This document shows positions 6,697-14,246 of a stretch of 27,832 nt of DNA, one piece after another. How positions within the stretch are numbered: position 1 is the stretch's first letter; each line of letters starts with the position of its first letter. The translations under genes and the position numbers were made by a program. The notes below the pieces were generated by a model, which did no database searches, had not been told where the DNA came from, and saw nothing but the letters and a program-made list of their open reading frames with translations. The stretch is from the NCBI GenBank assembly GCA_036378435.1, contig DASUWK010000046.1:1-27832 (forward strand). The letters run 5' to 3'. The stretch is from DASUWK01 sp036378435. Lineage in GTDB: Bacteria; Chloroflexota; Dormibacteria; Dormibacterales; Dormibacteraceae.

Positions 6697-7214
6697 AGCT
6701 CGTAGACCCCGTTCGGCTGGACGATCTGCTCCAGCCGGAGCTGCAGCTCCGCGATCTTGCCGGGATCTCCGCCCCGGCTCGCGACGGGCGTCGCCTGGAT
6801 GCGCAGCTCGATCCGGTCGGCCAGCTTGACCTGCGCAACGGTGGCGCAGTCCTGGAGGAAGGGGAACACCACGGGCTGAACGAGGTTCAGCACATAGTCA
6901 AGCGAGCTCTGCGCGCCGTCGCTGAGCGTCCGGCCTTCCAGGCTCCGGTCGCGAAAGGCGATCACGGCCACCTCGTCTGAGAGCAGCACTGGGTCGCTCC
7001 AGGTGTGGGCCTCCTCGAGCCCGCGCAGCAGGCGGAGCCGCTCGGTGAGGCGCTGGAGAACGCCGGCCCGGCCTTCGATCACCAGGGGGACGTCGCGGAG
7101 CGGCGCGAAGAAGTCCTGCGGGTGGTACTGGGCCGTGAAGCCGAGATCGGTCACTCCCGCAAAAGGGGCCGGCACCTTGATCGAGATTTCCGCGAGCTGG
7201 TTCGGTGGCAGCAC
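6693..7214 (-). CDS. Hypothetical protein, 173 aa
   Basis: An open frame with normal codon bias from GTG 7214 to TAG at 6693-6695, sharing CTAG with the convergent surface-protein stop. The product is soluble and mixed alpha/beta, without signal peptide, Cys clusters or recognised motifs. It has a Leu/Arg-rich amphipathic segment around residues 50-68 that could be a helix and possible dimer surface. It is divergent from the racemase gene (36 nt between starts), so the pair may share a promoter. I do not recognise the family and give no function. Confidence 0.65.
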   Translation of the reverse strand: MLPPNQLAEISIKVPAPFAGVTDLGFTAQYHPQDFFAPLRDVPLVIEGRAGVLQRLTERLRLLRGLEEAHTWSDPVLLSDEVAVIAFRDRSLEGRTLSDGAQSSLDYVLNLVQPVVFPFLQDCATVAQVKLADRIELRIQATPVASRGGDPGKIAELQLRLEQIVQPNGVYEL

Positions 7215-7250
7215 GTCAGGTGTAGCGCTTGCGGCAAGTTATTACCACGA

Positions 7251-8366
7251 ATGCTCGACGGTGTCCGCGTCTTAGACCTCACTCGTCTTCTGCCGGGGGC
7301 GTACTGCACGTTGCTGCTGGCCGATCTGGGCGCCGACGTGGTCAAGATCGAGGAGCCCGGGCGCGGCGACTACATGCGCTGGATGGGCCCTTTGGTCGGC
7401 CATTCGGCGGCCACCTTCAACGCGCTGAACCGCAACAAGCGCAGCGTGGTGCTGGACCTGAAAAGCGACTTCGGCCGCGACGCCTTCTTGAGGCTGGCCG
7501 GCCGCGCCGACGTGGTGGTGGAGGGCAACCGGCCAGGGGTCATGGACCGCCTCGGAGTCGGGTGGGAGGTGCTGCGGCGGCGCAACGCCAAGCTGGTGCT
7601 CTGCTCCATCACCGGCTACGGCCAGGACGGCCCGCTGGCGCGCAGCGCGGGCCATGACCTCAACTACATGGCGGTGGCGGGCGCCCTCACGCTCAACGGC
7701 GCTCCGGGCGGGCCTCCGGTGCCGCTCGGCGTCCAGGTCGCGGACCTCGGCGGCGGCGGGATGGGCGCGGCGATCGGCATCGTGGCGGCCCTTTACGAGG
7801 TCCAGCGCGGAGGCGAGGGCCGGCACCTCGACGTGGCGATGATGGAAGGCGCGCTGGCGTGGACGGCCGCCTTCAGGGCCGACGCCGCCGCCGGTGGCGA
7901 GTCACCGGAGCGGGGCCGGGGCAGGCTGACCGGCGGCATCCCCTGCTACCGGGTGTACCGCTGCGCCGACGGCTATCTGAGCGTCGGTGCGCTGGAGCCC
8001 AAGTTCTGGAAGGCGCTCTGCGAAGCGCTCGGTAGGCCCGACCTGGTGGAGAGGCAGTTCGCCGAGGGCGCGGACGGGGACGCGGTTGCCGCCGACGTGG
8101 AGGCGATCTTCGTCAAAGCGACCCGAGCGGAGTGGACGGAGCGGCTGCAAGGCCTCGAGGTCTGCGTCGAGCCGGTCCTGGAGCCGAATGAGGTGGCCGA
8201 CCACCCCCAGGTGCGCGCCCGGGGCCTGATCGTGGAGACCGAGTCCGGCCAGGAGGTCAGACCGGCGATGGGCGCCATCGACGGCTGGCGCCGCCGGCCG
8301 CCGCCGGCCTTGGGCGAGCACACTGCGGAGGTGCTGGCGGAGGTGGGGCTTGAGCACCAGGCCTGA
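7251..8366 (+). CDS. Alpha-methylacyl-CoA racemase-like CaiB/BaiF family enzyme
   Basis: A 371-aa family III CoA-transferase fold protein. The start MLDGVRVLDLTRLLPGAY is the typical N-terminus. H135 in AGHDLNY and D165 in VADLGGGG are 30 residues apart, exactly as His126 and Asp156 of the mycobacterial alpha-methylacyl-CoA racemase MCR, and the GGGGM context follows. These features favour a racemase over a true CoA-transferase. Such enzymes interconvert (2R)- and (2S)-methylacyl-CoAs so that branched acyl chains can enter beta-oxidation. ATG at 7251 is preferred over longer in-frame extensions that would run into the divergent gene. The HAD gene starts inside its 3' end. It fits with the acyl-CoA dehydrogenase and propionate genes further along. 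Confidence 0.85.
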   Translation: MLDGVRVLDLTRLLPGAYCTLLLADLGADVVKIEEPGRGDYMRWMGPLVGHSAATFNALNRNKRSVVLDLKSDFGRDAFLRLAGRADVVVEGNRPGVMDRLGVGWEVLRRRNAKLVLCSITGYGQDGPLARSAGHDLNYMAVAGALTLNGAPGGPPVPLGVQVADLGGGGMGAAIGIVAALYEVQRGGEGRHLDVAMMEGALAWTAAFRADAAAGGESPERGRGRLTGGIPCYRVYRCADGYLSVGALEPKFWKALCEALGRPDLVERQFAEGADGDAVAADVEAIFVKATRAEWTERLQGLEVCVEPVLEPNEVADHPQVRARGLIVETESGQEVRPAMGAIDGWRRRPPPALGEHTAEVLAEVGLEHQA

Positions 8367-9075
8367 GGTCGTTCTAGTCGACGTCGGTGGCGTCTTCCAC
8401 CTGCCGCGCCTCGAGCTGCTGACCGAAGCCCTGGAGGACATCGGCGAGGAGTTCGACGCCGACCGCCTGCACCGCGCGCACTACACGGCCATCTCTCGCT
8501 TCGACGCCGGACCGGGCGTGGTCGACCAGCTGATGAGCCTCGACGCCGCGCCGGAGATCGTCTACGGCACCTATGACCGGGTGCTGGCGCAGGCCCTGGG
8601 GGTGCCGGAAGCGAAGCTGGAGGCGGCGACGATGTCGCTGGCGCGGATCTTCGCCCAGACCGGGGGCTGGGGGACCCTCGTGCCCGGCTCGCTGGACGGG
8701 CTTCGCGCCCTGGCCGCGACCGGCGTGCGGCTGGGCGTCGTCTCCAACTCGGACGGCACCGTCGAGCAGCGGCTCCGGCGCGAGGGAGTCGCCCAGGTCG
8801 GCGACGGGCTAGGAGTGCCGGTCGAGGTGATCGTCGACTCGGCCGCGGTCGGCTTCTCCAAGCCGGACCCCCGCATCTTCCAGGTCGCGCTGGAGGCGCT
8901 GGGCGTCCCACCGGAGCGGGTCGTCCACGTCGGCGACAGCGTGGCTATGGACGTGCACGGCGCGCTGAACGCCGGCGTGCGGCCGCTGCACCTGGACCCC
9001 TTCGACGACTGCCCAGGCGGGCCGCCGCACGACCACATCAGGTCTCTGCAGGAGCTGGCCCAGACGCTGCAGTAA
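8350..9075 (+). CDS. HAD-superfamily hydrolase
   Basis: A 241-aa haloacid dehalogenase-like phosphatase. Motif I is VLVDVGGV, with the nucleophile D11 but Gly instead of the second Asp, as in some YihX-like members. Motif II is VVSNSDG, motif III the Lys in FSKPDPRIF, and motif IV is HVGDSVAMD. A helical cap lies between motifs I and II (residues about 20-95). Probable cytoplasmic small-molecule phosphatase, substrate unknown. The TTG start at 8350 overlaps the racemase stop by 17 nt. ATG-initiated alternatives would remove motif I. The 3' end overlaps convergent coaE by 38 nt. Confidence 0.85.
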   Translation: MSTRPEVVLVDVGGVFHLPRLELLTEALEDIGEEFDADRLHRAHYTAISRFDAGPGVVDQLMSLDAAPEIVYGTYDRVLAQALGVPEAKLEAATMSLARIFAQTGGWGTLVPGSLDGLRALAATGVRLGVVSNSDGTVEQRLRREGVAQVGDGLGVPVEVIVDSAAVGFSKPDPRIFQVALEALGVPPERVVHVGDSVAMDVHGALNAGVRPLHLDPFDDCPGGPPHDHIRSLQELAQTLQ

Positions 9076-9655
9076 TCTCCCGCCAGGCCTGCTCGACCTG
9101 GCGGCCGGTGTCCTCGGGCGACCCCGAGTTGTCGATCACGTGGCTCGCTCGCTCGCGCTTGGCGTCGATCGGCAGCTGCGCGGCCACCCGGGCGCGGGCA
9201 TCCGGCTCGGTGAAGCCGCGGCCCTCGATCAGCCGCCTGACCTGGACGTCGGGCGGCGCCCAGACGAGGATGATCGTGGGGAACGCGTCCTGCAGGTTGC
9301 TCTCGAAGAGCAGCGGGATGTCCAGCACGACGCGCGGCTCGCCTCGATCGGCCGCCTCCTGCTGCCGCTCAGCCATCCACTGGCGGACGAGGGGGTGCGT
9401 GATCTCGTTCAAGCGGCGGAGAGCTTCGGGGTCGTTGAAAACCAGCTCGGCGAGGGCCGCGCGGTCCAGCCGGCCGTCCTTGACGTAGCGCTCGCCGAAC
9501 GCCTCCACCACCTGCTGGAAGCCCGGTGTGCCGGGCTCGACCACAGCCCGCGCCGCCTCGTCGGCGTCGATCACGACCGCCCCGAGGTCTTTGAGCATCT
9601 GGGCGACCGTCGACTTGCCGGAGCCGACGCCGCCCGTCAGCGCGATCAGTTCCAC
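9038..9655 (-). CDS. coaE: Dephospho-CoA kinase
   Basis: A 205-aa P-loop kinase: GGVGSGKST at residues 8-16, DADEAAR on the substrate side, LDIPLLFES before the lid, then the basic lid/helix region. It catalyses the last step of coenzyme A synthesis, phosphorylating the 3'-OH of dephospho-CoA with ATP. GTG at 9655 is preferred because the protein then starts with the conserved VELIALTGG strand and an AAAGGG stretch lies upstream. A GTG at 9682 would overlap the divergent flavoprotein start. Length is close to the usual 195-210 aa. The 3' end overlaps the HAD gene by 38 nt on the opposite strand. Confidence 0.93.
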   Translation of the reverse strand: MELIALTGGVGSGKSTVAQMLKDLGAVVIDADEAARAVVEPGTPGFQQVVEAFGERYVKDGRLDRAALAELVFNDPEALRRLNEITHPLVRQWMAERQQEAADRGEPRVVLDIPLLFESNLQDAFPTIILVWAPPDVQVRRLIEGRGFTEPDARARVAAQLPIDAKRERASHVIDNSGSPEDTGRQVEQAWREITAASGPAPAET

Positions 9656-9675
9656 GCCACTTACCCTTTCACGTC

Positions 9676-11055
9676 GTGGCACAGGACGAAAAGTTCGACG
9701 CGATCGTAATCGGCGCCGGCCCGTCGGGCTCCGCCGCCGCCATCACGATGGCGCGGGCGGGCCTGCAGGTCGTGCTCCTCGAGAAGGGGCAGAAGCCCGG
9801 CTCGAAGAACGTCATGGGCGGCATCCTCTACCGCCACAACCTGGAAGAGGTTGTCGGCGAGGCCTGGCGCGAGGCCCCGATCGAGCGCCCCATCATCGAA
9901 GAGCAGCGCTGGTTCATGACCCAGGATTCGGCGATCCGGCTCCTCGGCCACAAGAACTTCCGCCATCGCGAGCATCCCAACTCCTTCAGCGTGCTGCGGG
10001 CGCGTTTCGATCCCTGGTTCGCCCAGAAGGCCGAGGAGGCGGGCGCGTTCGTGATCAACGAGACCGTCGTCGAGTCGCTGCTGCTGCGCGACGACCGGGT
10101 CATCGGCGTGAGCACCGGCCGCGAGGGCGATCTCCACGCCGACGTCGTCGTCATCTGCACCGGCATCGGCCTCGGGACCAACCTCCTCGAGCGGACTCGC
10201 ATCAAGGGGAAGCGGCTCAAGGAGCCGCTGAAGGCCAACCAGGTCGCGATGGCGTTCAAGGAGATCATGGAGCTCGACCCCGAGCTCATCGAGGCCCGCT
10301 TCAACTGCGACCCCGGTGAGGGCGCGAGCATCGAATGCTTCGGCGACTCGACGATGGGCCTGGCCGGGTTCATGTTCATCTACACGAACAAGGACACGCT
10401 CTCCGTCGGCGGCGGCGGCCTGCTCAGCCAGATGACGCCGGAGAGCCGGAGCGCCGCCCGCAGCTGGGGCAGCAAGCACGGCCTCACGCCGAACGAGGTC
10501 CAGGAGCATTTCAAGAGCCACCCCGCCATCGCGCCGCTGCTGAAGGGCGCGAAGACGGTCGAGTTCGTGGCCAAGATGATCCCGGAGGGCGGTCACCGAG
10601 GGATCCCCAAGGTTTACGGACCGGGCTACCTCATCTGCGGCGACGCCGCCATGCTGTCCAACCCCGTCCACCGCGAGGGCTCCAACCTGGCCATGGCCTC
10701 GGGCCGGATGGCCGGCGAGACCGTGATCCACGCCAAGGAGAAGGGCGACTTCAGCGAGCGCTCGCTGAGCGACTACCGGTACCGCCTGCGCAGCTCGTGG
10801 ATCGAGTCGGACATGAAGAAGTACGACAAGGCGGTGCCGCTGCTCGAGCACCACCCCGAGATGCTGAAGGACTACCCCGAGTTCCTGGACCGCGCCCTGG
10901 ACGAGCTCTTCCGCGTGGACGGCGTCTCGAAGTACGAGAAGCAGCGACGGATCGCCCAGATGCTGCGCAAGGACATCGGGCTCTTGAACTTCGCGCGGCG
11001 CAACTTCGAGGCGGCGCGGTCGATGGGGGCGCTGCCGCCGTTCCGCGGGCGGTGA
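9676..11055 (+). CDS. fixC: FixC-like FAD-dependent oxidoreductase (ETF:quinone oxidoreductase flavoprotein family)
   Basis: A 459-aa flavoprotein with an N-terminal FAD dinucleotide fold (IGAGPSGSAAA at 12-22), then EKGQKPGSKNVMGG, characteristic of the FixC/ETF-QO group. A second FAD block YLICGDAA comes before the C-terminal helices. FixC and ETF-QO pass electrons from electron-transfer flavoprotein to quinone. The C-terminal 4Fe-4S ferredoxin part of ETF-QO is absent, and neither fixX nor etfAB is nearby, so partners must lie elsewhere if it is functional in that role. The GTG at 9676 is 20 nt from the divergent coaE start. Geranylgeranyl-reductase-like enzymes are related, but the GSKNVMGG signature argues for FixC. 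Confidence 0.85.
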   Translation: MAQDEKFDAIVIGAGPSGSAAAITMARAGLQVVLLEKGQKPGSKNVMGGILYRHNLEEVVGEAWREAPIERPIIEEQRWFMTQDSAIRLLGHKNFRHREHPNSFSVLRARFDPWFAQKAEEAGAFVINETVVESLLLRDDRVIGVSTGREGDLHADVVVICTGIGLGTNLLERTRIKGKRLKEPLKANQVAMAFKEIMELDPELIEARFNCDPGEGASIECFGDSTMGLAGFMFIYTNKDTLSVGGGGLLSQMTPESRSAARSWGSKHGLTPNEVQEHFKSHPAIAPLLKGAKTVEFVAKMIPEGGHRGIPKVYGPGYLICGDAAMLSNPVHREGSNLAMASGRMAGETVIHAKEKGDFSERSLSDYRYRLRSSWIESDMKKYDKAVPLLEHHPEMLKDYPEFLDRALDELFRVDGVSKYEKQRRIAQMLRKDIGLLNFARRNFEAARSMGALPPFRGR

Positions 11056-11948
11056 CCACCGCCGCAGAGTTCAACGCCCAGCTCGAAAAGCTGATGGCGG
11101 TCCTGCCGCCGCCAGACCAGGCGCCCGCCGAGAAGACGCGGCAGATGCGCCGTGACGGCACCGGGATCTTCCCGCCGCCGGTGTACCTGCCGGGGGCGCG
11201 ATGGGTGGACACACCGTCGGGAGTCCGGCTCCGGGTCCTGCGCCCGGCTTCGGGCTCGCCGCGCGGGATCTACATCCACCTGCACGGCGGCGGCTGGACG
11301 CTCGGCGCGGCCGACCTGCAGGACCCGGCATTGCAGAACCTGGCCGACGCAACCGGGCTGGTCGCGGCCTCGATCGAGTACCGCCTGGCGCCGGAGCACC
11401 CCTATCCGGCCGGCCCCGACGACTGCGAAGCCGCGGTGAAGTGGCTGCTCTCGGAGGGGCCGTCGGCGCTGGACGCGCCGGCCTGGTTCGCCATCGGCGG
11501 CGAGTCGGCGGGCGCCCACCTCGCGGTGGTGACGCTGCTGCGGCTGCGCGACCGCAGCGCGATTGCGGCCGCGAACCTCAGCTTCGGCTGCTACGACATG
11601 TCGATGACGCCCTCGCAGCGGCAGTGGGGCGACCGCTACCTGGTGCTCTCCACCCCGGTCATCCGCTGGTTCGCGGACAACTTCCTGCCCGGGATGGACC
11701 CGGAGGCGCGGCGCGCGCCCGACGTGTCGCCCCTCTATGCGCGGCTCGACGGCATGCCGAAGGCCCTCTTCACCGTCGGCGACCTGGACCCGCTGCTCGA
11801 CGACTCGCTCTTCATGTACGAGCGCTGGCGGGCGGCGGGCAGCGAGGCCGAGCTGGCTCTCTACCCTGAGGCCGTGCACGGGTTCACGGCCTATCCCTTC
11901 GACGCGGCTGAGGCAGCCCTCGCGCGGCAGTACGAGTTCCTGCGATGA
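11052..11948 (+). CDS. HSL-family alpha/beta esterase
   Basis: A 298-aa hormone-sensitive-lipase-type esterase. The oxyanion motif HGGGW is at 78-82, the nucleophile motif GESAG at 150-154 (S152), the Asp in VGDLDPLLDD and the His in VHGFTAYP. A roughly 60-residue N-terminal cap precedes the core, as usual. Likely hydrolyses short- to medium-chain acyl esters in the cytoplasm. The GTG at 11052 overlaps the upstream TGA as GTGA, so translation is probably coupled to the FixC-like gene. The downstream VOC gene is coupled through ATGA. Confidence 0.9.
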   Translation: MTTAAEFNAQLEKLMAVLPPPDQAPAEKTRQMRRDGTGIFPPPVYLPGARWVDTPSGVRLRVLRPASGSPRGIYIHLHGGGWTLGAADLQDPALQNLADATGLVAASIEYRLAPEHPYPAGPDDCEAAVKWLLSEGPSALDAPAWFAIGGESAGAHLAVVTLLRLRDRSAIAAANLSFGCYDMSMTPSQRQWGDRYLVLSTPVIRWFADNFLPGMDPEARRAPDVSPLYARLDGMPKALFTVGDLDPLLDDSLFMYERWRAAGSEAELALYPEAVHGFTAYPFDAAEAALARQYEFLR

Positions 11949-12391
11949 AGGTGCTGTTCGTGGCCGGCTTCGGCCCGATCGTCCGCGACGGTGACGCCGC
12001 CGGCCAGTTGTATCGCCAGGCCTTGAACCTGCCCGGCTGGAAGGAAGAGGAGGGCGGCTACTGGCACACGGAGTCGGTGCCTGGGGTCCGCGCGTTCGGC
12101 CTCTGGCCGCTGGAGCACGCCGCCGAATCCTGCTTCGGCTCCCCGCGCTGGCCGGACGACGTGCCCATCCCGCAAGGCTGGATCGAGTTCGATGTCGAGG
12201 ACGTCGCGGAAGCCACGGAGGACCTGCGGGCGGCGGGCTACCGGCTGCTCGTCGAGAACCGGGAGGAGCCGTGGGGTCAGATCGTCAGCCGGTTCCTGTC
12301 GCCGGAGGGGCTGCTGGTCGGCGTCACCGTCACCCCGTGGATGAGGGAGCCAGGGCTGGCGGGGGACCGCGAACCGAGTCCGCCGACGTAG
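11945..12391 (+). CDS. VOC (glyoxalase/bleomycin-resistance) fold protein
   Basis: A 148-aa protein with vicinal-oxygen-chelate features: an N-terminal strand, a helix around DGDAAGQLYRQAL, then IEFDVEDVAEATEDLRAAGYRLL, the second-half signature strand-helix, and FLSPEGLLVGV near the end. The first metal-ligand position is not obviously His, so it may not be a classical metalloenzyme. The ATG at 11945 overlaps the esterase TGA (ATGA). The C-terminal 15 residues are probably disordered. Function could be enzymatic or binding of a hydrophobic ligand; the family does not determine it. Confidence 0.75.
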   Translation: MKVLFVAGFGPIVRDGDAAGQLYRQALNLPGWKEEEGGYWHTESVPGVRAFGLWPLEHAAESCFGSPRWPDDVPIPQGWIEFDVEDVAEATEDLRAAGYRLLVENREEPWGQIVSRFLSPEGLLVGVTVTPWMREPGLAGDREPSPPT

Positions 12392-12430
12392 AGGTCCGGC
12401 TGGCCGGGCTTCGCCGAAGGTGCACCGACG

Positions 12431-12739
12431 CTATTTCGTGAAGTACTTGGAGGTCACGCGTCCGGTAACTGGATCAATGGACGCTCTCCAACCACTCCAC
12501 GAGTTGGCCATGAGCCGACCTGTCCGGTCACCCTCCAAGCTGACCCACGCATCTCCAGCAGACGCTTCCGGTGGCTCGGCGCGCCAAACGACTGTTCGGT
12601 CGGATGCGACCCGGACCAGGTTGTTCTGCGTCTTTGCCCCACCGGCCAAGCGCTGAAGGAGACAAACGTGATCCCCGTCCGCGAGCAAGACTCGGTCCTT
12701 GACTGGGACACCCTCGACCTCTTCCAATGCCTGAGTCAT
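12431..12739 (-). CDS. Conserved-type hypothetical protein, 102 aa
   Basis: ATG at 12739 to TAG at 12431-12433. The C-terminal two-thirds (AKTQNNLVRVASD...WRAEPPE...AWVSLEG...GRLMANSWSGW...DPVTGRVTSKYFTK) reads as a series of beta strands separated by turns, resembling small uncharacterised all-beta proteins found singly in many bacteria. There is no signal peptide or Cys. GC content is lower than in flanking genes, which may indicate a different history. The opposite strand is also open (12420-12656) but composes poorly. It is convergent with the VOC gene, with 39 nt between the stops. Function unknown. Confidence 0.62.
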   Translation of the reverse strand: MTQALEEVEGVPVKDRVLLADGDHVCLLQRLAGGAKTQNNLVRVASDRTVVWRAEPPEASAGDAWVSLEGDRTGRLMANSWSGWRASIDPVTGRVTSKYFTK

Positions 12740-12811
12740 CCGCGTCTCGGGAGCTTACCGCCGCCCCCGCGCCGGCAAGACCGGGTGGCTTCGGGATCCG
12801 CTAAAGGTGCA

Positions 12812-13006
12812 CTAGTGGTGGTTCGACCAGACGACGAGACCGGCGACAACTAGGGCTCCGAGGACCAACCAGCGACCGAGTGCCCCAGGGCTGCTCCACG
12901 GCATGAACCAGCCGTCCGACCACTCATCAACGCGACGCGAGGAGCTGAACAGCCAGATCGCAAAGAGGACGATCACGATCACAACGACGATCTCGACGGG
13001 CTGCAT
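12812..13006 (-). CDS. Small two-helix membrane protein, 64 aa
   Basis: ATG at 13006 to TAG. Two hydrophobic segments, about residues 4-20 and 44-60, flank a Trp-rich polar loop (DEWSDGWFMPWSS). The RR pair after the first helix suggests a short cytoplasmic loop, that is, a hairpin with both ends outside. No known family recognised. It lies just downstream of the DUF222 endonuclease gene on the same strand (46 nt apart) and could share its transcript. GC content is lower than in most of the window. Confidence 0.55.
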   Translation of the reverse strand: MQPVEIVVVIVIVLFAIWLFSSSRRVDEWSDGWFMPWSSPGALGRWLVLGALVVAGLVVWSNHH

Positions 13007-13052
13007 CGTCGGAGGAGGCTACCTCACCTCAAGCTGGCCCGGATTCGTCGCG

Positions 13053-14174
13053 TCAGGCCGCGGGCAGGTCCGACAGCCAGTAGGGCTTCGGCGGGATGGC
13101 GACGAAGCCTGCGCCGACGTCGCCCTGCAGCTCCCAGCCGCCTTCGTGGACCAGGAAGTGGTGGCGCCGGCAGAGCAGGACGAGGTTGTCCAGCACCGTC
13201 CCGCCGCCTCTGGCCCAGTGCCTCAGGTGGTGGCCCTCGCAGTAGCGGCCAGGCCTCTCGCAACCGGGGAAGCGGCAGCCGGCGTCGCGCTTCAGCAGCG
13301 CAGCGCGCTGCGCCGGCGCGATCGTCCTCTTGGCCCGCCCTACGTCGATCACCAACGAGTCTGAGCTGAGCAGCACCCGGGTGAGCGAGCAGTCGCAGGT
13401 CTGACGGCGCAGCGCCTCGGCTGAGATCGGCATGCCCAGCTCCAGCTCGGCCGCGGGGGCTCCAGCGACCTGGGCCAAGGCCTCGACGGTGCCGGAGATC
13501 TGTACGTGCGGTCGCGCGCCTCCGGACGCGATCTCAACCAGCGCATCCGCCTGCCGCCGACCAAGCTGGCGCTCATCGGCCTCGCCCTGCCGCTGCGACA
13601 GTGGTTCCAGGGCGCTCTTCACGATCACGCCGGCCTCGTTCTCCAGCCAGCCCCGCAGCCAGACCCCGCCATCGTCTTCCGTGCGCAGCTCCAGGAAGCG
13701 AGACTCAACGCCCTCGCGCTCCTGCTGCAGGCACGCTTCGGGGTCCATCTGCTGCCGGTATAGGGCGCATGCACGCTGCATCGCGACCACTGAGGAACGC
13801 TTCGCCTTGCGCAAGAGGTCGAGCTCGCAGAAGCCGCTCGACGTCTTGGACTCGGTGAGCGTTCGTGCGGTGTACGCCATCAGCGCGAGGTGCGAGAACC
13901 CGATCTCGCCTTCAGCCATAGCCTCCACGCTCATGGGCAGTCGCTCGAACTGCTCGCCCACGACGATGGCGCGAGAAGCGGACGTGAAGCTCATGCGGCA
14001 CTCGTGCTTGAGGACCGTTGCCGGAGATAGATCGAGAGGGTCCTGGTGGTACTTGGAGGCGAAGGCGGCCGCCTTCACGGCAAAGGCCAGCTCGGCGGCG
14101 TCAGCAGCACGGCGCAGCGACCTCAGCTCGTCCAGATCGCGCTCGTAGGTGTTCCCCCCAACCCCCATAGTCAT
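13053..14174 (-). CDS. DUF222 / 13E12-type HNH endonuclease
   Basis: A 373-aa protein with an N-terminal helical DUF222 domain (about residues 1-280) and a C-terminal HNH nuclease domain (about 300-345): CRFPGC, then EGHHLRHWARGG, then LVLLCRRHHFLVHEGGW, giving the Cys pair, His-Asn-His core and zinc-binding Cys/His. Such proteins are abundant in Actinobacteria (REP13E12 in Mycobacterium), and several mycobacterial ones are LexA-regulated. GTG 14180 would begin only 2 nt after the predicted -10 box, so I prefer ATG 14174; ATG 14168 aligns best with the second copy at the window end. No intein or intron is seen in the gene. Confidence 0.9.
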   Translation of the reverse strand: MTMGVGGNTYERDLDELRSLRRAADAAELAFAVKAAAFASKYHQDPLDLSPATVLKHECRMSFTSASRAIVVGEQFERLPMSVEAMAEGEIGFSHLALMAYTARTLTESKTSSGFCELDLLRKAKRSSVVAMQRACALYRQQMDPEACLQQEREGVESRFLELRTEDDGGVWLRGWLENEAGVIVKSALEPLSQRQGEADERQLGRRQADALVEIASGGARPHVQISGTVEALAQVAGAPAAELELGMPISAEALRRQTCDCSLTRVLLSSDSLVIDVGRAKRTIAPAQRAALLKRDAGCRFPGCERPGRYCEGHHLRHWARGGGTVLDNLVLLCRRHHFLVHEGGWELQGDVGAGFVAIPPKPYWLSDLPAA

Positions 14175-14181
14175 TGCCACG

Positions 14182-14211
14182 CATCATCGCACAAATGTTC
14201 GTCACAGTCAA
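14182..14211 (-). promoter_or_regulatory. Promoter with LexA-like operator, DUF222 copy 1
   Basis: On the minus strand: TTGACT (-35, 14211-14206), a 17-bp spacer and GATGAT (-10, 14188-14183). The spacer and -10 edge contain CGAACATTTGTGCG (14201-14188), matching 9 of 10 fixed positions of the CGAAC-N4-GTTCG SOS box known from Gram-positive bacteria. The predicted transcript would start within a few bases of ATG 14174, implying a nearly leaderless mRNA. The module recurs at 27761-27790 with 27 of 30 identical bases. Confidence 0.72.
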
Positions 14212-14246
14212 GCCTCGATTAACAAGACCGCCCGTGCCGTCGGAAC

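Noticed and set aside
9661..10854. Long minus-strand frame opposite the FixC-like gene
   Set aside because: Arg/Ala/His-rich shadow translation with no motif; the sense frame has FAD-binding signatures.
12409..12419. CTTCG-C-CGAAG hairpin between the VOC and hypothetical genes as a bidirectional terminator
   Set aside because: Only a 5-bp stem with a one-base loop and no T-run; not strong enough to call.
12420..12656. Plus-strand 78-aa frame
   Set aside because: The opposite strand gives a better ordered protein; this one is Ser/Thr/Arg-rich without structure.
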